From Eggerthellaceae bacterium (lineage in GTDB: Bacteria; Actinomycetota; Coriobacteriia; Coriobacteriales; Eggerthellaceae), in contig JAFUCC010000029.1 in the NCBI GenBank assembly GCA_017459925.1, positions 1-33,537 of the forward strand: 33,537 nt of DNA, read 5' to 3'. This document shows, piece after piece, positions 7,456-15,483 of the stretch. Positions within the stretch are counted from its first letter, which is position 1, and each line of letters begins with the position of its first letter. The position numbers and the translations under genes were made by a program. The notes beneath the pieces are model-generated. The model saw nothing but the letters and a program-made list of their open reading frames with translations. It did not search any database and had not been told where the DNA came from.

Positions 7456-8601
7456 TTGGCCAGCGCCATGGGGATTGAACGTGTAGCCTTCGCCCCATCG
7501 CGTGAGCAAGTAGCGCGGACGCGCAGGGTCGTCTTCGATCTTGGCGCGGATGCGGCGGATGTACACGGCCAGGTTAATGGCCTCCTCGGTGAACTCGTTA
7601 CCCCACACCGCGGCCCGCAAGTCCGCCTGCGAGACCGTCTGACCGGCGTTTCGCGCCAGCGTCAGCAGCACGTTGAACTCTTTGGGCGTCAACTTCACAG
7701 GCACGCCGTCTTTTCGCACGACGAACTTGCGCGGGTCGAACTCGAACGCGCCCATGCGCACATAGTCGACGAGCATGACCTTCGCACGCTGCCGGCTTTC
7801 CACCACGTTGGCTTCGGGTGCGTCGGAACCCGCAAGCGAAGGCTGGGAGGGCGTGTCGAGCGAGCTTATGGGATGCGGCTGCGCTGCCCACGCGCCCTTG
7901 CCCTTGTGCACCTCGAGCGCAAACAGCCGAGACGCGGGCACGTTGGTTCCCTCGCCGACTTGACGGCAGTTGACCGCGCTCGCGCCGAGGCGCCAGAACT
8001 GGCCGACGTCCCATTCAGGCCGATCGACCTGCGTTATGGCGAGGTCGCGGGCAATGGCGTTGCGCTGGCGCAGCTGCTCGAGCGTCTGCGTCGGATGCGT
8101 GGGAACCTCGCCCCGCGCGTCGGCCTCGTTGAACTTGCGGCCGTAGTTCGCGTCGAGGTTCAGATATACCCCGCCATCGGCAAGCACGCGCATGATTTCG
8201 GCATACACGGAATCGACGTCTTCGAGCGTCCAGGTGACGTTGCGCGAGACGACGAAATCGAAGCTTCCATCGGGAAATTCGAGCTTCTGCGCCCGCATGC
8301 GCAGAAGCGTCGCCTCGTAGCCCTTGCCCGCCAGGTTCTCGCGCGCGCAGGCGAGCATGTCTTCGGAGAAGTCGATGCCCGTCACGCGACACCCGGCATC
8401 GAGCAGCAACATCGTCATGAAGCCGGAACCACACCCGATGTCGAGCGCGTTCAGGTTATCGCGGGCAGGGATGCTCATGGCAACCTGTTCGGCGAACATC
8501 ATGCGCTTGTCCGAGACGTACGAATCCATATGCAATCGCGAGAACTCGGGCGCCCGACCCGACCAGTACGCGAGCGATTGCGCTTCCTTTTTCTCCGACA
8601 C
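7453..8601 (-). CDS. SAM-dependent methyltransferase fused to OmpR/PhoB-type DNA-binding domain
   Basis: A 382-residue protein joining two families. Residues 25-160 are a class I methyltransferase: motif I LDIGCGSGF (53-61), acidic motif II end VTGIDFSED, and FPDGSFDFVVSRN for motif IV. A linker rich in Ser, Pro and Ala (240-270) leads to a winged helix at 284-378 of the response-regulator output type (KLTPKEFNVLLTL, LRAAVWG, YIRRIRAKIE, RWGEGYTF). No receiver domain is present. The start is GTG at 8601, preceded by GGGGGAG and lying eight bases after the ATPase stop; an ATG at 8646 would overlap the ATPase. As the last gene of a transporter operon it may be a one-component regulator using a methyltransferase fold as sensor, or a methyltransferase targeted to DNA. 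Confidence 0.88.
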   Translation of the reverse strand: MSEKKEAQSLAYWSGRAPEFSRLHMDSYVSDKRMMFAEQVAMSIPARDNLNALDIGCGSGFMTMLLLDAGCRVTGIDFSEDMLACARENLAGKGYEATLLRMRAQKLEFPDGSFDFVVSRNVTWTLEDVDSVYAEIMRVLADGGVYLNLDANYGRKFNEADARGEVPTHPTQTLEQLRQRNAIARDLAITQVDRPEWDVGQFWRLGASAVNCRQVGEGTNVPASRLFALEVHKGKGAWAAQPHPISSLDTPSQPSLAGSDAPEANVVESRQRAKVMLVDYVRMGAFEFDPRKFVVRKDGVPVKLTPKEFNVLLTLARNAGQTVSQADLRAAVWGNEFTEEAINLAVYIRRIRAKIEDDPARPRYLLTRWGEGYTFNPHGAGQ

Positions 8602-8609
8602 GGCTCCCC

Positions 8610-9395
8610 CTATTCGGCACTCTTCTTCAAGGGGCCGGGAATGCACACGATGCGGTCCCCGACATGATGTACATGAACCTCGATGCCGTACAGCTCGGCC
8701 ATGCTTTCGTCGTTGATGACCTCATGCGCCAGGCCCTCGGCGATGATGCGGCCGCCGGAAAGCACGGCCGTCTTCGAGCCGAGCATGAGCGCATGGTCGG
8801 GAAAATGGGTGGTCATGAGCACGCCCATGTTGCGCTCACGCAGCTTCTCAACCAGCTCGACGAACCGGTACTGGTTGCCAAAATCGAGATGCGCCGTCGG
8901 CTCGTCCAAAATCATGAGCTCCGGCTCTTGCGTGAGCGCCGACGCAATCATGACGAGCTGACGCTCGCCGCCGGAAATATCGGTGTAGGGCTTCTCGGTG
9001 AGATGACCCACGCCCAGGTAGTCGAGCTGCTCGCGCGCGAACGCCACGTCGTCGTCGCTCGGGTTCGCCAAGTAGCCAATGCGCGAAGTGCGTCCCATGG
9101 TCACGATGTCGATGACCTTGTAGGAAAACGACGGCGTATGAGACTGCGGAATGTAGGCGATTTTCCGCGCGAAGTCGCGCGCCTTGTAGTCCCCCACCGG
9201 CACGCCGTCAACCGTAATCGAGCCCGCCGATATCTGGAAGGCGCCGATGATGCACTGCAGCAATGTGGATTTGCCCATGCCGTTCGAGCCCAGAATGCAC
9301 AGAACTTCGGGGGAATCGTAGGCGAACGACAAATGTTCGAGCACGTTGCGCTCGGAATCGTATCCGAAGGTGATGTCGTCGACCGTTAGGTTCAT
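8610..9395 (-). CDS. FecE-type ABC transporter ATP-binding protein
   Basis: A 261-residue ATPase with Walker A GSNGMGKST, Q-loop YIPQS, signature ISGGERQL, Walker B LMILDEPTAHLDFG and switch His TTHFPDH. The Asn-Gly-Met variant in the P-loop is unremarkable. The ATG overlaps the permease stop codon by one base (TAATG), which indicates translational coupling, and AAGGTGAG lies just upstream. Longer readings upstream would run into the permease gene. It powers the permease encoded immediately before it. Confidence 0.92.
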   Translation of the reverse strand: MNLTVDDITFGYDSERNVLEHLSFAYDSPEVLCILGSNGMGKSTLLQCIIGAFQISAGSITVDGVPVGDYKARDFARKIAYIPQSHTPSFSYKVIDIVTMGRTSRIGYLANPSDDDVAFAREQLDYLGVGHLTEKPYTDISGGERQLVMIASALTQEPELMILDEPTAHLDFGNQYRFVELVEKLRERNMGVLMTTHFPDHALMLGSKTAVLSGGRIIAEGLAHEVINDESMAELYGIEVHVHHVGDRIVCIPGPLKKSAE

Positions 9396-10417
9396 TACCA
9401 GCTCACCTTCTTCTTGTAGATGAAGTACAGGAACAGCGGCACGCCGATAATGCCGGTGATGACGCCGAGCGGGATCTCGGACGCGGTCAGCGTGCGGCAC
9501 AGGTCATCAACGACCAGCAGATAGCAAATGCCGATGGAAACCGACGTGGGGATGAGCTTCCGGAAATCGGGGCCGACGAGCATGCGAGCCAAATGCGGCA
9601 CCACGATGCCGACCCAGCCGATGATGCCCGAAATAGACACGACAAGCGCGGTGAGCATGCTGCTGACGCCGATGACGATGGCCCGGTCGCGACGGACGTT
9701 CAGCCCGAACGACTTCGCTTCCTGATCACCCAGCGACAGCACGTTCGTGCGCCAGCGCAACAAGAACACGACGACCATGCAGATGATGTAGAACGGCAAG
9801 ATTTTCGCGATGCCCTCGAACGACGAACCGGACAGCGAGCCCATGAGCCAGTACACGATTTGAGGCAGCTTTTCCAACGGGTCGGCCGTGAACTTCAACA
9901 GCGAGACGAGCGATGAGAACAGCGCGCCGATGAGCATGCCAGCCAACACGAGCGTGACGGTGTTGCGCCTGCTGCGGCTGGCGATGAGGAAGGTAAGCGC
10001 CACAGCCAAAAGCCCGAACGCGACCGAGAACAGCTGGATGCCCGCAGCGCCGAGCGACAACACGATTGCCAGGGCGGCGCCGAAACCTGCGCCGTTGCTG
10101 ACGCCGAGCGTGTAAGGCGAGGCGAGCGGGTTGCGGAACACGCCCTGGAACACGGCGCCTGCAACCGAAAGGCCCGCGCCCACGAGCGCCGCCGCGCACA
10201 CGCGGGGCAGGCGCACCTGCCAGATGACGTTGACCGTCAACGCGTCTTGCGGCGGAGTCTGCCCCGTCAGCTTGCACCAGATGATCTGGCATACGTCGAC
10301 CGGCCCCACGTTATACGAGCCGAGTGCCAGCGAGAACAGGAAAAACAAGATGGGCAAGATGATGAGCACGATGCCCGTGATCGTCATCCAAAAGCCCGCA
10401 TGAGCCTTTTCGGCCAT
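9395..10417 (-). CDS. FecCD-type ABC transporter permease
   Basis: A 340-residue multi-pass membrane protein. It has a short cytoplasmic start, then the family motifs RLPRVCAAALVGAGLSVAGA, the QGVFRNPLASPYTLGVSNGA region, the coupling helix SLGDQEAKSFGLN and GIIGWVGIVVPHLAR. AAAGGAAC lies five bases before the ATG. It is separated from its upstream binding-protein gene by 105 bases containing a strong hairpin, and overlaps the downstream ATPase gene by one base. It resembles the permease at 5553 but is clearly a separate paralogue. Confidence 0.92.
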   Translation of the reverse strand: MAEKAHAGFWMTITGIVLIILPILFFLFSLALGSYNVGPVDVCQIIWCKLTGQTPPQDALTVNVIWQVRLPRVCAAALVGAGLSVAGAVFQGVFRNPLASPYTLGVSNGAGFGAALAIVLSLGAAGIQLFSVAFGLLAVALTFLIASRSRRNTVTLVLAGMLIGALFSSLVSLLKFTADPLEKLPQIVYWLMGSLSGSSFEGIAKILPFYIICMVVVFLLRWRTNVLSLGDQEAKSFGLNVRRDRAIVIGVSSMLTALVVSISGIIGWVGIVVPHLARMLVGPDFRKLIPTSVSIGICYLLVVDDLCRTLTASEIPLGVITGIIGVPLFLYFIYKKKVSW

Positions 10418-10437
10418 GGCGTTCCTTTCTTACAGGA

Positions 10438-10468
10438 ACCTGCCACGGGAACGTACCCCGTGGCAGGT
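10438..10468 (-). promoter_or_regulatory. Intercistronic hairpin between binding protein and permease
   Basis: ACCTGCCACGGG (10438-10449) pairs perfectly with CCCGTGGCAGGT (10457-10468) across a 7-base loop, with no T run. Such hairpins commonly stabilise the upstream message so that the binding protein is made in excess over the membrane components. The role is inferred from position. Confidence 0.6.
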
Positions 10469-10522
10469 CGAAGGCAACGGTGCGACGCGGGAAGGGCGCG
10501 CCGCACCTGGATGGGGAGGAGG

Positions 10523-11719
10523 CTACTTCACGGTGTCGGTGAACTCGATGCCGTAGAAATCCTTGTAGAAGGCCTCGGCTTTTTCCTGGACGGTCTTCGC
10601 ATCGACTTTCTCGGGGTAGAACGTGTGCGATAGCCACAGCTCGCCCAGTGCGATGGAGTCGGTGTCGGGGTTGCCCCAGGGCTTCGTCCAATACGGGGCC
10701 TCGATGACCTTTCCATCCTTAACGGCCTGAAGCTCGGCGTACTGGGGATCGGTCGTGATGGTCTTGTAATCGTCGGGATAACGGTCCTGGGTGATGATGA
10801 CCTCAGGGTTCCAAGTCGCCACGAGCTCGGCATTGTAGTCGGTGTTGCCCTGAACGCCTGCGAGCGCTGCCGCGTTCACCGCGCCAGAGCGGAGCAGCTG
10901 GCAGCCCACGTACTTGTCGTTGCCATACGCGATGCCGTTAGCCAGCACGGCGACCTTCACGCGCTCGTCGTCGCTGATGTCACCGACGGCCTTGTCGACA
11001 ATCGCGCGGCTTTCCAGGCAGAAGTCCCAGATGTCCCCGGCCACGTCGTCCTTGCCCGACAGCGTGCCGAGCGTCTTGATGGCCCATTCGCAACCCTCGG
11101 TATAAGCCGCGTCGGCGTTGGCCAAGCGCGGGTTCTGCGCCTCGGCCTGCTTGCCCTCGCCGCGCAGCGATACGACGACGACCGGGATGCCCAGGTCGCG
11201 CACCTGCTGCATGGCGTCTTCGGGCGCTTGGGACGCGGCGATGACCACGTCGGGTTCGAGCGCGGCGATTTGCTCGACGTTCCACTCGGACAGGCCGCCC
11301 GGCGTGGGCAGCTGGTCGATGCCGGGGAACACGTCGTTCATGTAGTCGCCGAGGTTCTTCTTCCAGCTGTCGACGATACCGACGATGCTGTCCTGCGCAC
11401 CAAGCTGGCACAGCATGTCGAGAGAATGATGCTGCAGCACGACCATGCGCTCGCAGGGCACCGAAACCGTGACGTCGTAGTCGTTCTGGTCCTTCAACGA
11501 GATCTCCCTCTTCGTGGCACTTGAGGCCGACGCCGATGCGGAAGCCGAGGCGGATGCGGACGATGCGCTTGCCGACGCGCTCGAGGAAGACGAGTTCTGC
11601 GCGCAGCCGACCGCGCCGATGGCCGCCGCCGCGCCGACGCCGATGGCGCTCAACCTCAAGAACGAACGACGGGAAAGGTCGTTGTTGCGTACCGTGTTGA
11701 AATCATCGTGGTCTGACAT
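10523..11719 (-). CDS. Tat-exported lipoprotein, FecB/BtuF-type ABC substrate-binding protein
   Basis: A 398-residue lipoprotein. It carries a twin-arginine motif SRRSFLR (16-22), a hydrophobic stretch and lipobox AVGC with Cys39, then a Ser-Ala linker to about residue 68. The binding domain has PCERMVVLQHHSLDMLCQLG, IAALEPDVVIAAS and ATWNPEVIITQD, in keeping with metal-chelate binding proteins, and ends at a helix around AEAFYKDFYGIEF that also occurs in the first binding protein (FYKQFYGYTL). AGGAGG lies five bases before the ATG. It heads an operon with permease, ATPase and the methyltransferase-regulator fusion. Substrate unknown. Confidence 0.9.
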   Translation of the reverse strand: MSDHDDFNTVRNNDLSRRSFLRLSAIGVGAAAAIGAVGCAQNSSSSSASASASSASASASASASASSATKREISLKDQNDYDVTVSVPCERMVVLQHHSLDMLCQLGAQDSIVGIVDSWKKNLGDYMNDVFPGIDQLPTPGGLSEWNVEQIAALEPDVVIAASQAPEDAMQQVRDLGIPVVVVSLRGEGKQAEAQNPRLANADAAYTEGCEWAIKTLGTLSGKDDVAGDIWDFCLESRAIVDKAVGDISDDERVKVAVLANGIAYGNDKYVGCQLLRSGAVNAAALAGVQGNTDYNAELVATWNPEVIITQDRYPDDYKTITTDPQYAELQAVKDGKVIEAPYWTKPWGNPDTDSIALGELWLSHTFYPEKVDAKTVQEKAEAFYKDFYGIEFTDTVK

Positions 11720-11748
11720 GGTGCCCTCCTGTTCAATGGCTGTTACTT

Positions 11749-11786
11749 ATTATTCGTTCTTACGAATAATCTGGAATGTAATTATA
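11749..11786 (-). promoter_or_regulatory. Promoter and perfect operator-like palindrome of the second transporter operon
   Basis: On the minus strand TATAAT (11781-11786) is a perfect -10 element; the -35 is weak. A perfect palindrome with arms ATTATTCGT and ACGAATAAT (11749-11770, 4-base centre) covers the first transcribed bases and should act as an operator. The methyltransferase-wHTH protein encoded in the operon is one candidate binder. A single half-site ACGAATAAT also occurs at 4116-4124 upstream of the GGDEF/EAL gene. Confidence 0.6.
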
Positions 11787-11857
11787 GATTTCTAGAAACA
11801 TTTATTCTCGATGGAAAAGATTGAAATTTGTGTATAAATCCCGTTGAAGAGAAAGCT

Positions 11858-12007
11858 ATGCAAAGGGAAGGCGGGGCCCGTCGGCCGAAGCCGTTTGAGG
11901 AGAAAGAGAAGGCCCCGCCTCTGAGCGAGGCTACATATGAGCACATCGAAGCATTCGGTTTTCTGAGCGAAAACCCGAAACGGCGTTTTATGAAGAGTAG
12001 AAAATGA
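11858..12007 (+). CDS. Small hypothetical protein, overlaps next ORF
   Basis: A 49-codon ORF, beginning MQREGGARRPKPFEE and ending RRFMKSRK. The predicted product is strongly basic with no recognised domain, signal peptide or membrane segment. Its stop TGA overlaps the start of the following ORF (ATGA), the pattern of translational coupling, which is the main argument that both are real. The ribosome-binding site is weak (GAAGAGAAAG). It may instead be a decayed remnant of a larger gene. Confidence 0.3.
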   Translation: MQREGGARRPKPFEEKEKAPPLSEATYEHIEAFGFLSENPKRRFMKSRK

Positions 12008-12231
12008 ACGGCGCACAGAGGAAAGAGTTCTTCAGCACCAAGCCCATGGCGGAGCGCATCGCCCACGACGTCCGCAACTGCGGGGCCATCCTGCGTTCCG
12101 ACCGCAACCTCGAGAGCCGCGGCGAGGGCGGCTACACGCTGACCGAAAAGGGCGTCGCGCACCTCAAGATTCGTCCGACGCCGCCGCTCACTCCACGCAT
12201 TCCGACAGGTGCGCTCGCAGAATGCCCATGA
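12004..12231 (+). CDS. Small hypothetical protein
   Basis: A 75-residue ORF starting MNGAQRKEFF. It contains ESRGEGGYTLTEKGVAHLKI, which looks like the tail of a winged-helix or similar domain, but no family can be named. It overlaps the 3' end of the convergent LysR gene by 44 bases. No good Shine-Dalgarno is visible, so expression would rest on coupling to the preceding 49-codon ORF. It could be a gene fragment. Confidence 0.35.
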   Translation: MNGAQRKEFFSTKPMAERIAHDVRNCGAILRSDRNLESRGEGGYTLTEKGVAHLKIRPTPPLTPRIPTGALAECP

Positions 12232-13093
12232 AATGGCGTTCCTCTTCCGAAACGGGCGCCGTGCTGCGGCGGATGTAGCGCAGCACGGCGCCTGTCTGCA
12301 CTCCCGCGAGGTCGAACAAGCGGAGTCCCTTCGTGCCGACGACCCATGTCGACGGCACGATGGAAACCCCCAACCCGTCGCTTACCAACTGCAGTGCCAG
12401 CTCGGCGCTGCAGTCGCGCACAACGGTCTCCAGTTGGGCATTCGATGCGTCTATGACATGGCTGATGATCGGATCGTAATAATCGCCGCACGTCGGCAGC
12501 ACGAACGGCAAGCCTTCGAGCTGGCCGATGCCCACGCGCCCGCCGCGTATGCGGGCCAGTTGCGGCGCCCGCAGCTCCTCCGAGGCGATGACGACCAGCC
12601 GCTCGTGGCACAGGACCTCCAGGTCGTACGATGAAGGATCGGGCGATATGGGCGTGAGGATTGCGAAGTCCACCTCGTCGCCTAAGAACAAACGGTGCAT
12701 CTGGTCGAGGTTGACCATCTCGAGCAAATCGACCGTGCAGCCGTGGTAGGTGGCGTAAAACGACACGATGGGTTCGGCGAGGATGGCGTTGGCCCGCGGC
12801 ATCGACACGCCGATGCGAAGCCTCTGGCGATGCGATTTCGCCGCACTGCTCACCTCGCGGAGCATGGCGTCTTCGGCGGCAAGTGCACGGCGCGCATGCT
12901 TCAGATACACCTTCCCCACCTCGGTCGGCTGCAAGGGCGCGTGCGCTCGATCGAACAAGTCGGCGCCTATCTGGGCTTCCAGCCGCTTGAGGCGCTGGGA
13001 AAGCCCCGGCTGCGAAATGTGCACCGCACGAGCGGCTTTGCTGATGGACCCGTGTTCGGCTATGGCGGCTATGTATTTATAGTCTTCGTTCAT
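12188..13093 (-). CDS. LysR-family transcriptional regulator
   Basis: A 301-residue regulator of usual family length. The N-terminal winged helix shows the canonical pattern: YIAAIAEHGSISKAARAVHI, SQPGLSQRLKRLEAQIG and LFDR (residues 5-50). Residues 90-295 form the two-lobed effector-binding domain (LRIGVSMPRANAIL, GDEVDFAIL, VSDGLGVSIVPS). The start at 13093 gives the standard LysR N-terminus; a reading extending to 13873 is an artefact that runs antisense through the neighbour. No strong Shine-Dalgarno is seen, so a slightly earlier start is possible. It is divergent from a gene of unknown function at 13256, its likely target. Confidence 0.9.
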   Translation of the reverse strand: MNEDYKYIAAIAEHGSISKAARAVHISQPGLSQRLKRLEAQIGADLFDRAHAPLQPTEVGKVYLKHARRALAAEDAMLREVSSAAKSHRQRLRIGVSMPRANAILAEPIVSFYATYHGCTVDLLEMVNLDQMHRLFLGDEVDFAILTPISPDPSSYDLEVLCHERLVVIASEELRAPQLARIRGGRVGIGQLEGLPFVLPTCGDYYDPIISHVIDASNAQLETVVRDCSAELALQLVSDGLGVSIVPSTWVVGTKGLRLFDLAGVQTGAVLRYIRRSTAPVSEEERHFMGILRAHLSECVE

Positions 13094-13141
13094 GGCGCGC
13101 TCGCAATCAACCCCGTCGTTTATGCCCTTGACGCCAAGGCC

Positions 13142-13156
13142 ATAACATCTTGTTAT
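13142..13156. promoter_or_regulatory. LysR-type operator (T-N11-A box)
   Basis: ATAACA-TCT-TGTTAT is a perfect palindrome that contains the T-N11-A core of LysR boxes. It lies 49 bases upstream of the lysR start codon and about 100 upstream of the divergent gene, the expected place for autoregulation plus activation of the neighbour. AT-rich sequence to 13195 probably holds the rightward promoter. Confidence 0.6.
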
Positions 13157-13255
13157 ATCTATTCTGATTTCAGTATTATTTTCAGTAATTATAATTCGTC
13201 CTGTAAGTCCTGTTCGACAGGGAAATTGCAACGCGTTGCGAGAAAGGAACCAGCA

Positions 13256-13870
13256 ATGGACAAGTTCATCACCTCTATCGGCAACTTCTACAACAGCGAA
13301 GATGCCCAGCTCATCGACGTCCCCGCTGACGAGTCCGAAATCCATGCGAAGATCCTCGAGATCATGGACCGTTGCCCCTCGAGCACCGAGCTTTCCGATG
13401 ACGACTTCGCCGTGCTGCGCGCGTACCTGCCGGCCATCGGCTGCGCAGAGGCGACGCAGGACGACAACGGCTCGCTGCAGGGCAAGGAAGTCGTGAAGGG
13501 CACAGCTGAAGGCTGCGGCATCGAAGTTGAGAAGACCGGCACCGTCGAGGTCGTCAGCCGCTGGCATGCCGAGCGCAAGCAGTGGTCGGCCGACATGGCC
13601 GTGAAGCGCACGGGCGGCGCACTGAAGGCCAAGGAGCTGACGTTCGACTTCTACTTCCTCTCCATTGGCGTGAACTCGGACAACAAGCCGATGATCCTGT
13701 TCAACGAGCACTACACCCGCACGTTCAACGACCCGCGCCATCTGGAGGACTTCAACAACGGCGGTACGGCGCAGGCTTCCCGCTTCGACATCTCCAAGCA
13801 CAACCAGTGGGGTTACTACGTCCGTTGCACCTGCAGCATCCTCACCGACGAGGGCACGCTGCTCGTTTAG
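13256..13870 (+). CDS. Hypothetical protein, probable LysR target
   Basis: A 204-residue soluble protein without signal peptide, membrane segment or recognised motif. It is acidic in its first half, with a Cys at GCGIE and a CTC near the end, and has alternating hydrophobic strands (TGTVEVVSRWH, KELTFDFYFLSIGVN) that suggest a beta-rich fold. AAAGGAA lies seven bases upstream of the ATG. The gene is monocistronic with a strong terminator and divergent from a LysR gene, so it is probably induced by that regulator. I do not recognise the family. Confidence 0.8.
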   Translation: MDKFITSIGNFYNSEDAQLIDVPADESEIHAKILEIMDRCPSSTELSDDDFAVLRAYLPAIGCAEATQDDNGSLQGKEVVKGTAEGCGIEVEKTGTVEVVSRWHAERKQWSADMAVKRTGGALKAKELTFDFYFLSIGVNSDNKPMILFNEHYTRTFNDPRHLEDFNNGGTAQASRFDISKHNQWGYYVRCTCSILTDEGTLLV

Positions 13871-13936
13871 CACCCCTTCCGAGGCCGAGGAGGTGATCGG
13901 CAGCTTAAACCACGCTCACGGCAGGAATTGAACCAT

Positions 13937-13970
13937 GCGCTCCGCAGTCCCTAACGCGGAGCGCTTTTTT
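13937..13970 (+). terminator. Rho-independent terminator
   Basis: GCGCTCCGC (13937-13945) pairs with GCGGAGCGC (13956-13964) and is followed by six T. It ends the hypothetical gene at 13256. Confidence 0.88.
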
Positions 13971-14122
13971 CGCAATGTTGAACCGACGCTAGCATGGTGC
14001 AGACCGGCCGTGGGGCAAGCCCCATGCGCCCCCCCGCAGATCACATGCCCCATGACGGCGCAGATACCGTATAAAGCTCAGGCTTGGCGTGCGGAAAATG
14101 CGCGTCAAGCGCCCAGGCTGGC

Positions 14123-14128
14123 TATAAT
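14123..14128 (+). promoter_or_regulatory. Possible -10 element of the MoeA-like gene
   Basis: A perfect TATAAT lies 42 bases before the GTG start; no good -35 is apparent at the usual distance. The rest of 13971-14122 holds no gene or other clear signal. Confidence 0.4.
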
Positions 14129-14170
14129 TCTTCAAAACGCCTGATAAAAGCCTTGCGAAAGGAGCAATGC

Positions 14171-15478
14171 GTGCGCGACCACACCAACCACATCGAGCTG
14201 ACGCGTGAAGCTGCAATCGAACGGCTCATCGACGCCTCCACGTTCGACGCAACGACGGAGACGGTCGGATTGCACGACGCCCATATGCGCGCGACGGCAA
14301 GCGAATGCCGTTCGCGCATAGACGTTCCCAACGCCCTGTGCGCGCAAATGGACGGAATAGCGGTGCGCTTCGACGATTTCTCGGAAGGGATGCCCGATAC
14401 GGGCAATTGGCAACTCGGCCGAGAATACGATTGGGCCAACACCGGAACGGCTCTGCCCGCCGGCTTCGATTGCGCCATTCGCATCGAGCAGGTGGAATTC
14501 GACGGAGGCATCGGAAATATCGGCGTCGGTACGGAGAACCCGGGTTCCTTGCGTATCCTGGAAGCGCCAACTAGGCGATACGCGTCCTGCAAAGAACGCG
14601 GGTCGAACTTCACAGAGGGACAAGCACTGTTCCCCGCCGGCACGCGCCTGACCCCTGCCAAGCTCTCGGTGCTCGCAATGTGCGGTTACTCGGAAGTCGA
14701 GGTCGTGAAGAGGCCCCGCGTGGCGTTCATCCCCACGGGCGACGAGCTGGTGTCGCCCGGCAGCGGCCTTCCCGAAGGCAAGGCCTACGACAGTAACGGC
14801 GTGTTGCTGGAGGGAAAGCTGCGCCTATGGGGCGCCGACCCAGTCATCTACGAGTGCATACCCGATGATTGGGACATCATCACGCAGGCGATTCTGCGCG
14901 CTTGCGACGAGGCCGATATCGTGGCCATCAACGCCGGTTCGTCGAAGGGGTCGAAAGACTTCACGATGGAAATCCTCGAGCAGGTCGGCACGGTTATTTG
15001 CCACGAGACCAACCATGGCCCCGGGCGCCACACCAGCGCCTCTGTCGTGAACGGTACGCCGGTGCTCGGGTTGTCGGGCCCGCCTTCGGGTTGCGAGATC
15101 ACGGCCGATTGGTACCTGAAACCGCTCGTCGACTGGTTCCTGTATGGACGCGCCACCCCATCCGCGCACGTGAAGGCCGCATACGATGGCCAGGCGCAAC
15201 CCACAGGGGGAAAGCCAGCCAAAAAGACGCCCGACACGCCTGGTGCCAGCGGCAAGGGCCGAGAGCCTGGAAAGGACTTCTTCGGCATTCGGCCCGTGAA
15301 ACTCGAACGCGAAAACGACGTGCTGAAGGCAAAGCCGATAGCCAACGGGATGCATCCCGACCTGCTGCGGCTCGACGAGGCAGACGGGTATCTCGAGCTC
15401 CATCCCTCCGCATACCGAAACCTGGAGCCAGGTGACGAGGTGACCGTCGAACTGCGCTATCCTTACACGTCGCTGTAA
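14171..15478 (+). CDS. MoeA-like molybdopterin molybdotransferase, divergent
   Basis: A 435-residue protein of the MoeA family, which inserts molybdenum or tungsten into molybdopterin. Seen are MDGIAVR (60-66, matching MDGYA), FIPTGDEL (186-193), YDSNG (206-210) and a C-terminal domain IV (about 371-435). Two catalytic stretches deviate: GSSKGSKDF (256-264) replaces the usual Gly-rich Ser-Val-Gly-Asp loop, and GLSGPPSGCEI (300-310) replaces the Gly-Asn-Pro-Val-Ser motif. A low-complexity Pro/Gly/Lys insert fills about 338-368. The start is GTG at 14171, because AAGGAG lies six bases upstream. It is convergent, five bases apart, with a HTH/binding-domain gene; such domains are fused to MoeA in other organisms. 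Confidence 0.85.
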   Translation: MRDHTNHIELTREAAIERLIDASTFDATTETVGLHDAHMRATASECRSRIDVPNALCAQMDGIAVRFDDFSEGMPDTGNWQLGREYDWANTGTALPAGFDCAIRIEQVEFDGGIGNIGVGTENPGSLRILEAPTRRYASCKERGSNFTEGQALFPAGTRLTPAKLSVLAMCGYSEVEVVKRPRVAFIPTGDELVSPGSGLPEGKAYDSNGVLLEGKLRLWGADPVIYECIPDDWDIITQAILRACDEADIVAINAGSSKGSKDFTMEILEQVGTVICHETNHGPGRHTSASVVNGTPVLGLSGPPSGCEITADWYLKPLVDWFLYGRATPSAHVKAAYDGQAQPTGGKPAKKTPDTPGASGKGREPGKDFFGIRPVKLERENDVLKAKPIANGMHPDLLRLDEADGYLELHPSAYRNLEPGDEVTVELRYPYTSL

Positions 15479-15483
15479 CCAAC

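Noticed and set aside
5651-7486. A 611-codon open frame on the plus strand
   Set aside because: It runs in another frame across the well-supported permease and ATPase genes, with Arg/His/Pro-rich sequence typical of high-GC shadow frames.
12695-13870. A 391-codon plus-strand frame
   Set aside because: Only its last 204 codons, from 13256, are a real gene with ribosome-binding site; the first part is antisense to the LysR gene.
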